A stretch of 64,000 nucleotides of DNA, taken from positions 1 to 64,000 of the forward strand of contig NZ_JXYA01000022.1 in assembly GCF_000967655.1 (NCBI RefSeq). Direction: 5' to 3'. Shown here piece after piece: positions 55,308-64,000 of this stretch; positions within the stretch are counted from its first letter, which is position 1; each line of letters opens with the position of its first letter. The notes below the pieces were generated by a model. The model had not been told where the DNA came from. It worked only from the letters and a program-made list of their open reading frames with translations, and searched no databases. A program made the translations under genes and the position numbers. The stretch is from Pseudoalteromonas rubra. Lineage in GTDB: Bacteria > Pseudomonadota > Gammaproteobacteria > Enterobacterales > Alteromonadaceae.

Positions 55308-58300
55308 TTATAACGAAATCTCGACATTTTCAGACATCACAGTGACTGATTTAGGCTCGGCGGCAAATGCCAGTAAACGGCCTATTAGCCAGCTGAATAC
55401 TTCGCTCTGACCACTTAGCTCGCATTCACCGTCACATACACTCTGCAACAGCCGCTGAACATTCGTGTCTGTCAGTGCAACAACAGCCTCTGACGTCAAG
55501 AAATGTATGCGGCATATGGGTAACTGCGCCATGATTTTACTGTCCGTGCTAACAGTGCCCTGCAACAAAGCCAGCGTATGTCTGCTGCCCGGTGTGCTGA
55601 TCTCCAATTGTAAGTCAGGCGCTTTGCCGGGCTGCGCCTTTTGCCAACGTTGCAGATAGGCCAAAAATGTAGCCCACCAGTTATCCAGTTTAGTTGCCTC
55701 AACCGAATGCTTTGATTCAGGTGTTGAGGGCCTGCTTAACACGGCATCTACCTCTTGTACGGCGTCTTGCAGCGCCACCAGCGTCGCATCCACATCAATT
55801 TTGGTGTGCGCAGCAGAGCAGATAAAACGCAACCGCCCGCGGCCGGTTTCGACTATCGGATAAGTCACGGCTGAGGCCTGAATACCCTTTTCAAACAAAC
55901 GCTGCACGATTGCATACAGCCTGTCTTTGTCGCCAAAATGTGGGGTCACTATTGGCCCATCCCCACTGCCCAAATCAAACCCGGCAGCACTGAATTGGGT
56001 CCGCATATAACGGGCGGTGTCCCACAACCGTTCACGCAGTGAGTCATCCTCACGGAGCCGCTGCAGTGCCGCAAGCGCCGCGGCAATGTCTGCCGGACTC
56101 ACTGAAGCCTGAAAGATATAGGCCCTGGACGAGGCCTTTAACAGCTCAACATACTCCGCACTGGTCGCAATCACACCACCCAGACTACCGAGCGATTTGC
56201 TCAGTGTGGTCATGATAAAGTCAACCTCGTCGCTTACCCCCTGCTCAGCGCAGATCCCGGCGCCACACTCACCATAAAACCCAAAGGAGTGCGCTTCATC
56301 AACCAGTACCAGTGCCTGATAACGTTTAGCCGTGCGAACGATCTCGGCCACAGGCGCGGCGCCCTCTCCCATGCTGTACACGCCTTCGATAACCACCAAT
56401 ACGGTGCGATAGGGAGAGGCCTCAGTCTCAAGCACCGAGGCCAGATCGTTAACGTCATTGTGTTTAAAGGTGCGTACTTTAGCACCGCATAACCGTGCGC
56501 CATCAACGATGGAGGCATGGCATAGCTGATCGATGACCACCACATCGTTTTCACCCAGTAATCCCGCTACCGCACCGACATTGGCGGTATAGCCCGTTGG
56601 AAATAAACAGGCGGCGGGCTTTCCCACCAGGCTGGCAAACTCTTGTTCAAACGCCACATGCAGATCCGTTAACCCAGACGCCGCCGCAGAAGTGCCCATG
56701 CCAGTGCCAAACTCAGTCACGGCCTGACGCGCAGCGTCAATGACCGCAGCATCCCGATTTAGTCCCAGGTATAAGTTGGTGGTCCAGATAATCGCCTCAC
56801 GGGTATCGCTGTGCCGGGCATCGGCGACCGTACCGCGCGTACCACTTCCAGTACGCAGCACCTTACTATAAGGATTAGCGCGACGCTTACTCACCATCTG
56901 AGTGGCGGCCTGAACTAGCTTGCTTTTATCCGCGGTTGACCACGACGCGGCCTTGGCCAAAGCAAAAGGGGGATGACTGGCGCGCAATTGAAATTGCAGC
57001 TCTTCAAGCGTATCGCGAAGCGGGCTCTGCTGGGCCGTTAATGAGCCACCAGCGTTTAAACTCAGCAGATGCTGAGCCAGACACTGAGGCGTATTAAACT
57101 CATAAATAGCCTGCACGGAGCAAGCCACATTCAGTACATTGCTCAGACGATTACTCAACTCCAGCGTCGTTAATGAGTCCAGCCCTGCCTGCTCAAAGGT
57201 TTGCGACAACACAGCATCAGCGTCATAGCCAAGCAAAGTACTTAGCTCATCACAGATCATCTCTATTGCTGCCTGTTCAGAATCGCCAGTGTTGCATGAC
57301 TCCCGTGGTTCTCGAACCTGCGATATATCAGGTAAACGACTGCGATCCAGCTTGCCATTGGGCAGATAAGGTAATGCATCAACAAAGCAAACATTACTTG
57401 GAACCATATGATTTGGCAGATGACGGGCCACAAAGGATAAAATCACATCCGGGCTGAGCACTTCCCCCTGCTGAAAGACAACACAAGCATGTAATCTGGC
57501 CTGCCGGCTTTCTCCCTCCAACACCTTCACAGCGGCCGCTGCGATCCCCGGCATAGTACACAGCACCGTTTCGATTTCTTCCAGCTCAATGCGAAAGCCA
57601 CGGATTTTAACCTGCTGATCCACCCGGGATATAAAGCGCAATTCGCCATGTTTGGTCCACTGACACACATCACCGGTTTTATATAAGCGCGACTCTTCAA
57701 TGCCACTATCTGGTGCTGGGGTAACAAAGCGCGCATCTGTGCGCGGTTTATCAAACAGGTAACCCGCCGCCAGCTTGTCTCCTGCAAGGTAAAGCTCACC
57801 CGCCTCGCCCTCGGCAACCGGCTGCAGGTCTTTATCCAGCACGTAAGCGCGGGTATTTGCCACAGGCTTACCAATGGTGATTTCAACCATGTCCGGGTGC
57901 AGTTGTGCAGCCGTCGAAAAAACCGTGTCTTCGGTTGGACCATAGACATTGATCACCCGCAGGCCAGGCTGCTGATTATACACTTGTTTAACCAGTGCGG
58001 GACTGAGCACCTCGCCACCAAAAATCACACAACGCAACGTTTTGGGCAGCGTATAGCCACTGAGTATGGCCCGGATGGCTGAGGGCACAGCAATACAGGT
58101 TCTGACCTTATCTATGCGCTGTAAATCAGGTAATGCCAGAATGTTTTTTGCCAGCACCACCGTACCACCGAGCAAAAGCGTGCCGATGATTTCCATCACT
58201 GATGGGTCAAAACACACCGAGGTGGCGGCCAGCACACCGCTCAGCTCTTCCTCACAAAGTAACTCGCCCATGGCCGTGCACATCGCCAGAACATTGCTTT

Positions 58301-58871
58301 GTGTGACCGCCACCCCTTTTGGCTCACCTGTCGACCCCGAGGTGTAAATCACATAAGCCAGTGCTTGTGGCTCACATTCAGGCGCTGACAGAGACAATGG
58401 CTCATCGTTTATATCAGCCAGCAAAATGTGTGTACTCGCTCTTTGACATAACTCGGCTGACGCACTGCCATCCACAATCACCGCCGCAGCTTTACTGTGC
58501 GCCAGCATATAGTCAATCCGGGCACGCGGATAAGCCGGATCCAGCGGCACGTAAGCGCAACCCGCTCTGAGCACACCGAGCAAAGTGGCTACCAGCTCCC
58601 AGCTGCGCTCCATACACACACCTACCAATGCACCGGGCACAATGCCGCTGTTTGCCAGTTTAGCGGCAATTGCCTCTGCGCGGTGTAACAATCGCTGATA
58701 ACTTATTTCCTGTGTGCCATCGATCAGGGCAGTTTTGTTAGGGTGAATTTGTACCCGAGCGGTAAATGAAGCGAAGACTGAATCGTGCTCAGGCTGCACA
58801 TCATTCGTTGTGCTTATACCTTGCGAGTGCATTTGCTTAGGTGAGGCGAACGAGTCCGGTACGTGGCTCAT
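55308..58871 (-). CDS. NRPS-type adenylation - carrier - alpha-oxoamine synthase megasynthase
   Basis: 1187 aa. The adenylation domain covers about 30-515 (core motifs YTSGSTGEPKG at 176-186, NVYGPTEDT, LYKTGDV, PNGKLDR with catalytic Lys507). The carrier domain is about 530-605 with phosphopantetheine Ser566 (GLDSL). A PLP-dependent alpha-oxoamine synthase spans about 665-1060 (DEAHSFG, PLP Lys892 in TTLSKSLGSLGG). About 110 C-terminal residues have an SCP2-like look but no sure identity. The expected chemistry is activation of an acid, loading on the carrier, then decarboxylative condensation with an amino acid to release an aminoketone. It stands alone, with no thioesterase, exporter or PPTase beside it. 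Confidence 0.9.
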   Translation of the reverse strand: MSHVPDSFASPKQMHSQGISTTNDVQPEHDSVFASFTARVQIHPNKTALIDGTQEISYQRLLHRAEAIAAKLANSGIVPGALVGVCMERSWELVATLLGVLRAGCAYVPLDPAYPRARIDYMLAHSKAAAVIVDGSASAELCQRASTHILLADINDEPLSLSAPECEPQALAYVIYTSGSTGEPKGVAVTQSNVLAMCTAMGELLCEEELSGVLAATSVCFDPSVMEIIGTLLLGGTVVLAKNILALPDLQRIDKVRTCIAVPSAIRAILSGYTLPKTLRCVIFGGEVLSPALVKQVYNQQPGLRVINVYGPTEDTVFSTAAQLHPDMVEITIGKPVANTRAYVLDKDLQPVAEGEAGELYLAGDKLAAGYLFDKPRTDARFVTPAPDSGIEESRLYKTGDVCQWTKHGELRFISRVDQQVKIRGFRIELEEIETVLCTMPGIAAAAVKVLEGESRQARLHACVVFQQGEVLSPDVILSFVARHLPNHMVPSNVCFVDALPYLPNGKLDRSRLPDISQVREPRESCNTGDSEQAAIEMICDELSTLLGYDADAVLSQTFEQAGLDSLTTLELSNRLSNVLNVACSVQAIYEFNTPQCLAQHLLSLNAGGSLTAQQSPLRDTLEELQFQLRASHPPFALAKAASWSTADKSKLVQAATQMVSKRRANPYSKVLRTGSGTRGTVADARHSDTREAIIWTTNLYLGLNRDAAVIDAARQAVTEFGTGMGTSAAASGLTDLHVAFEQEFASLVGKPAACLFPTGYTANVGAVAGLLGENDVVVIDQLCHASIVDGARLCGAKVRTFKHNDVNDLASVLETEASPYRTVLVVIEGVYSMGEGAAPVAEIVRTAKRYQALVLVDEAHSFGFYGECGAGICAEQGVSDEVDFIMTTLSKSLGSLGGVIATSAEYVELLKASSRAYIFQASVSPADIAAALAALQRLREDDSLRERLWDTARYMRTQFSAAGFDLGSGDGPIVTPHFGDKDRLYAIVQRLFEKGIQASAVTYPIVETGRGRLRFICSAAHTKIDVDATLVALQDAVQEVDAVLSRPSTPESKHSVEATKLDNWWATFLAYLQRWQKAQPGKAPDLQLEISTPGSRHTLALLQGTVSTDSKIMAQLPICRIHFLTSEAVVALTDTNVQRLLQSVCDGECELSGQSEVFSWLIGRLLAFAAEPKSVTVMSENVEISL

Positions 58872-59148
58872 AATTATTTCCTTTGTTGTTATTATCAGGC
58901 TGGTCGATATTTAATCGGACACTGAATGAGTCAGGTCAGCTTAGCGACCTAATGGGTGTTTGATATGACAGCGGGCCAAGCTAACCCTGTCATTTATACA
59001 CATAAAATCAACATTAACACCAACATCAATTAACGCAAAGACACCAGTAGCCCGAAAGTTGTAGCGACAGCGGACTTTTGTCTGGTTGTTTTTTACGCCC
59101 AGCGGAGTAAGGTGGATAGTTAGTAAAAAGTACACGTGGAATGAGGAT

Positions 59149-59979
59149 ATGAGTATTGTTTTAACAACCCAGTGTCGTGATGATGTGGGATTGATCGCCA
59201 AGGTTACCGGGCTATGTTACGAGCACAACCTGAACATTGTGCGCAACAATGAATTTGTGGACAAAGCAGGCGAGCGCTTTTTTATGCGCACAGAGCTGAC
59301 CGGTAATGTCGGTGAGCAGTTTTTACCGCAGCTACGCAATGTTTTGCCAGACGGTGCGCAAGTGCATTTACATGGCAATGAAAAAACCAAAGTGGTGCTG
59401 CTTGCCACCAAAGAAGCCCACTGCCTGGGTGGCATGCTGCTAAAACAATACGAAAATGCCTTTAACGTTGAAATTCAGGCGGTGGTAGCCAACTACGATA
59501 CGCTAAAACCGCTGGTAGAAGGCTTTGGTGTACCCTTTCATCTGGTATCACACCAGGGGCTGACACGTGAACAGCATGACGATGCCATGGCTCAGGTTAT
59601 TGAGCAATACCAGCCCGATTTTATCGGCCTGGCCAAATATATGCGGGTGCTCAGCCCACAGTTTGTTGCCCGTTTTAGCAATCAGATCATTAATATTCAC
59701 CACTCGTTTTTGCCCGCCTTTATTGGGGCAAAACCCTACCACCAGGCGTTTGAGCGCGGGGTAAAAATCATTGGTGCTACGGCACACTTCGTCAACGACG
59801 AATTAGACGAGGGCCCGATCATTATGCAGGACGTCACTCAGGTGAGTCATGCCGATAGCGCCGAGGCCATGGCGAAAATGGGTCGGGATATTGAAAAAGT
59901 GGTGTTCTGCAAAGCCATTCAACTGGCCGCGGAACATAAGCTGTTTATTAATGGCAATAAAACCGTGGTATTTGCCTAG
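59149..59979 (+). CDS. purU: Formyltetrahydrofolate deformylase
   Basis: 276 aa from ATG 59149 (GAGG upstream; the frame is open to 59086). E. coli PurU is 280 aa. It hydrolyses 10-formyl-THF to formate and THF, feeding formate to PurT and balancing one-carbon units. N-terminal ACT domain (about 1-85; RDDVGLIAKVTGLCYEHNLNIV) and C-terminal formyltransferase-fold domain with the catalytic Asn/His/Asp pattern (LAKYMRVLSP, NIHHSFLPAFIGAKPY, TAHFVNDELDEGPII). It is the parent of the fragment at 54515. Confidence 0.95.
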   Translation: MSIVLTTQCRDDVGLIAKVTGLCYEHNLNIVRNNEFVDKAGERFFMRTELTGNVGEQFLPQLRNVLPDGAQVHLHGNEKTKVVLLATKEAHCLGGMLLKQYENAFNVEIQAVVANYDTLKPLVEGFGVPFHLVSHQGLTREQHDDAMAQVIEQYQPDFIGLAKYMRVLSPQFVARFSNQIINIHHSFLPAFIGAKPYHQAFERGVKIIGATAHFVNDELDEGPIIMQDVTQVSHADSAEAMAKMGRDIEKVVFCKAIQLAAEHKLFINGNKTVVFA

Positions 59980-59989
59980 CGCAATAACA

Positions 59990-60023
59990 AAAACGCCAGC
60001 ATCTTCGTGCTGGCGCTCTTCTT
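59990..60023 (+). terminator. Terminator after purU
   Basis: AACGCCAGCA-tcttcg-TGCTGGCG hairpin, flanked by A5 on the left and a T-rich right side; between convergent genes purU and the LuxR-type regulator. Confidence 0.75.
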
Positions 60024-60038
60024 GTCACAACATGACTG

Positions 60039-60692
60039 TTAACTCTGGCTGTCGAGGGGTTCCAGTTGCAGCTTAGCGGCAATCAATACCGCCTGAGTGC
60101 GGTTGTAGACCCCCAGTTTACGGAATATCGCCGTAATATGTGCCTTAACCGTGGCCTCTGAGATATTCAGCTCATAGGCAATTTGCTTGTTGAGCAGTCC
60201 TTCGTGCAAATATTGCAACACCTTGTATTGTTGTGGTGTCAGTGACGCAATTTGCTGCGCCAGCTGCTTGTCTTCTCCGTCGAGTTCAGCAATCTGATCT
60301 TTAAGGCTGGCTGGCAACCAGGCATCTCCCTCAAGCACCTGATTGAGTGCCTCGACAATCTCCTTTGATGAAGACGCCTTAGGAATAAAGCCCATGGCCC
60401 CATAGCCCATCACTTTAGAGATCACATTGAGGTCTTCACTGCCCGAGACCACTACTATGGGCAAACTCGGATAATCCTCTCGAATGCGGATCAGGCCGTA
60501 TAAATCGCCATTGCCCGGCATATGTAAATCCAACAACAGCAGATCCAGCTCGTCCTGTTCGGATAATTGTTGCAAGGTTTGCTCAAAGTTTTCAGATTCA
60601 AAGATCTCCAACCCGTCAAACTGGTTTTGCAGTGCCCCTTTTAATGCTTCGCGAAACAAGGGGTGATCGTCCGCAATTAAAAACTGGTTCAT
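60039..60692 (-). CDS. crbR: NarL/LuxR-type response regulator, CrbR-like
   Basis: 217 aa. Receiver 1-120 with phospho-Asp55 (LLLLDLHMPG), acidic pair ADDH and Lys in FIPKASSS; C-terminal LuxR helix-turn-helix at about 150-210 (LTPQQYKVLQYLHEGLLNKQIAYELNISEATVKAH region). It lies directly downstream of acs. In Vibrio and Pseudomonas the CrbSR/MxtR-type systems activate acs during the acetate switch, so this is the likely cognate regulator. The sensor kinase CrbS is not in the window. The symbol is by resemblance and position. Confidence 0.78.
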   Translation of the reverse strand: MNQFLIADDHPLFREALKGALQNQFDGLEIFESENFEQTLQQLSEQDELDLLLLDLHMPGNGDLYGLIRIREDYPSLPIVVVSGSEDLNVISKVMGYGAMGFIPKASSSKEIVEALNQVLEGDAWLPASLKDQIAELDGEDKQLAQQIASLTPQQYKVLQYLHEGLLNKQIAYELNISEATVKAHITAIFRKLGVYNRTQAVLIAAKLQLEPLDSQS

Positions 60693-60703
60693 GCTTGGCT
60701 CCT

Positions 60704-60733
60704 AAAAAATCGGCTGTCATCTCGACAGCCGAT
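60704..60733 (-). terminator. Intrinsic terminator after acs
   Basis: On the minus strand, a perfect 10-bp stem ATCGGCTGTC-GACAGCCGAT followed by T6. It separates acs from the downstream regulator gene. Confidence 0.9.
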
Positions 60734-60778
60734 ATAGTAGGTCAATATTTTGTCATAATTCAAGCGATTAACGCTCAA

Positions 60779-62716
<1,938 letters not shown>

Positions 62717-63027
62717 AGTCATCTCCATGTTGATTTTTGGCCAGACGGCGATGCACCAAGGATCGCCCACTCTTTTTATATTAAGTATTAGACCTTAGTT
62801 GTACTTGCACCTGTATTGCAAACATAGTAGACAATCCGGGCACTGCTGCGGGTCTGCGACGTGCAATCTGCCGTGCTTTTTTGTGCTATTCCACCTTAGT
62901 CGTATAGACCAAAGGTTAATTGAGTAAAAAGCCGCCATCAACAACATTGAGGGGTAAGAGGCACTTTCGCTGATCTCACCCGGGGTTTGTCTGCACAACC
63001 CGGAGCAATGCAAACAGGAATTTAACT

Positions 63028-64000
63028 ATGACAACAGCAAGAAAAAATCATTTAACGCTCAGCGCCCTGGCCGTGCAAAGTGCACTACTCAGCGGCCTGC
63101 TTATATCCAGTGTGAACGCCGCTGAGCTGGGCAGCACCGAAGTAAAATATGGTGGATACATTAAACTGGATGCCATCTGGAGCGACTTTTCTGATGGCAG
63201 CTTGCCCTCACAGCATATCGGTCGGGATTTCTATGTGCCAGGCACCACCCCGGTAAGTGGCGGTGAGCCCAAAGATGCAGTGTTTGATATGCACGCGCGT
63301 CAGTCCCGCTTCAACCTTGCCACGGATACTAAACTGGATGATGGCAGCAGTATTAAAACCAAAATCGAGCTGGACTTTATCGCCTCAACGGGTGGTAACG
63401 AGCGCGTGACCAACTCTTATTCACCCAGGATCCGCCAGGCCTATGTCACCTATAAAGGCTGGCTGTTTGGTCAGGCCTGGTCTAACTTCCAGAATGTTAG
63501 CGCACTGCCAGAAACACTCGACTTTGTTGGCCCGGCAGATGGTACTGTGTTCGTGCGCCAGGCCATGGCCAAGTACACCATAGGCAACTGGTCTTTCTCT
63601 GCAGAAAACCCGGAAAGCACCGTTACCTCGGAAGGTGGCGCGCGCGTTGTCACCGATGATGCCACTATGCCCGACTTTACCGCCCGTTATACCTATAAAG
63701 CGGACTGGGGTCACTTGGTGGTTGCGGCGTTAGGCCGCGAGCTAACCTATAAAGTTGCAACGGCAGATGAGAGCGAAACCTCATTTGGGCTAAGTGCGTC
63801 TGGTCGGGTGAATTTTGGTGATAATAACCTGAAGTTTATGCTGACCCAGGGTCAGGGACTGGGCCGCTATGTCGGCCTCAATGCGGCCCATGGCGCTGTC
63901 TATGACGGCAAAGACCTGCATGCGATTGATTCGACTTCAGGCTTTGTTGCCTACCAGCACTACTGGAACTCACTGTGGCGCTCAACCTTCCTGTATTCAT
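63028..64000 (+). CDS. DcaP-like trimeric outer-membrane porin (partial, cut by window end)
   Basis: 324 codons visible, open to the last base. ATG 63028 has AGGA 8 nt upstream. Signal peptide about residues 1-32 (LSGLLISSVNAA). The mature start YGGYIKLDAIWSDFSDG and the strands RQSRFNLATDTKLDDGS, RQAYVTYKGWLFGQAWSNF are typical of DcaP-like porins, which take up dicarboxylates or other organic acids. It is divergent from acs, which would fit co-use of carboxylates. The C-terminus lies outside the window. Confidence 0.88.
   Translation, partial: MTTARKNHLTLSALAVQSALLSGLLISSVNAAELGSTEVKYGGYIKLDAIWSDFSDGSLPSQHIGRDFYVPGTTPVSGGEPKDAVFDMHARQSRFNLATDTKLDDGSSIKTKIELDFIASTGGNERVTNSYSPRIRQAYVTYKGWLFGQAWSNFQNVSALPETLDFVGPADGTVFVRQAMAKYTIGNWSFSAENPESTVTSEGGARVVTDDATMPDFTARYTYKADWGHLVVAALGRELTYKVATADESETSFGLSASGRVNFGDNNLKFMLTQGQGLGRYVGLNAAHGAVYDGKDLHAIDSTSGFVAYQHYWNSLWRSTFLYS

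Overview
The window looks like chromosomal DNA of a marine gammaproteobacterium of the Alteromonadales, most likely Pseudoalteromonas or a close relative. This is judged from gene content and order (tRNA-Leu, lptG/lptF divergent from pepA-holC-valS, prlC, gor, rsmJ, purU, acs with a CrbR-type regulator) and from protein resemblance. No database search was possible.

Layout. 1-8.4 kb is core: tRNA-Leu(CAA), an RDD membrane protein, the LPS-transport permeases lptG and lptF, and pepA-holC-valS. 8.4-24 kb mixes signalling (PAS hybrid kinase, chemotaxis receptor, response regulator) with a secreted kexin-like protease plus its probable dedicated chaperone, a GNAT-nitrilase fusion, a lipoprotein, rsmJ, prlC and gor. 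24.3-39.0 kb is an AT-richer accessory block that I read as an undescribed small-molecule (possibly peptide-like) biosynthesis and export cluster. It holds a membrane-bound ToxR/CadC-like regulator with a TolB-type propeller, a 53-residue secreted peptide gene with two Cys, two unlike Fe(II)/2-oxoglutarate oxygenases, three ATP-grasp ligases (two of them paralogues), an MFS exporter, a D-2-hydroxyacid dehydrogenase, a FAH-family enzyme, and a miniature periplasmic adaptor with an RND pump. In front of it lie two pairs of TTTGATT repeats with a 10-bp pitch.

39-46 kb holds secreted or surface proteins (FG-GAP repeats, RTX-like repeats, a DUF115 protein without an obvious start codon, an ANDSFG-repeat protein). 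46-52.9 kb is a zinc-limitation island: a MerC-like membrane protein, a COG0523 GTPase, DUF1826, an M3 metallopeptidase lipoprotein, a dihydroorotase paralogue lacking one metal-binding His, and the zinc-independent GTP cyclohydrolase folE2. Three Zur-like palindromes (one perfect: TGTTATAATATAACA) sit at its promoters. 53-60 kb carries an uncharacterised protein ending exactly at a 163-bp degenerate copy of part of purU, an adenylation-carrier-aminoketone synthase megasynthase, and intact purU. The window ends with a CrbR-like regulator, acs, and a DcaP-like porin cut by the window edge.

No rRNA genes, CRISPR arrays, insertion sequences or prophage were seen.
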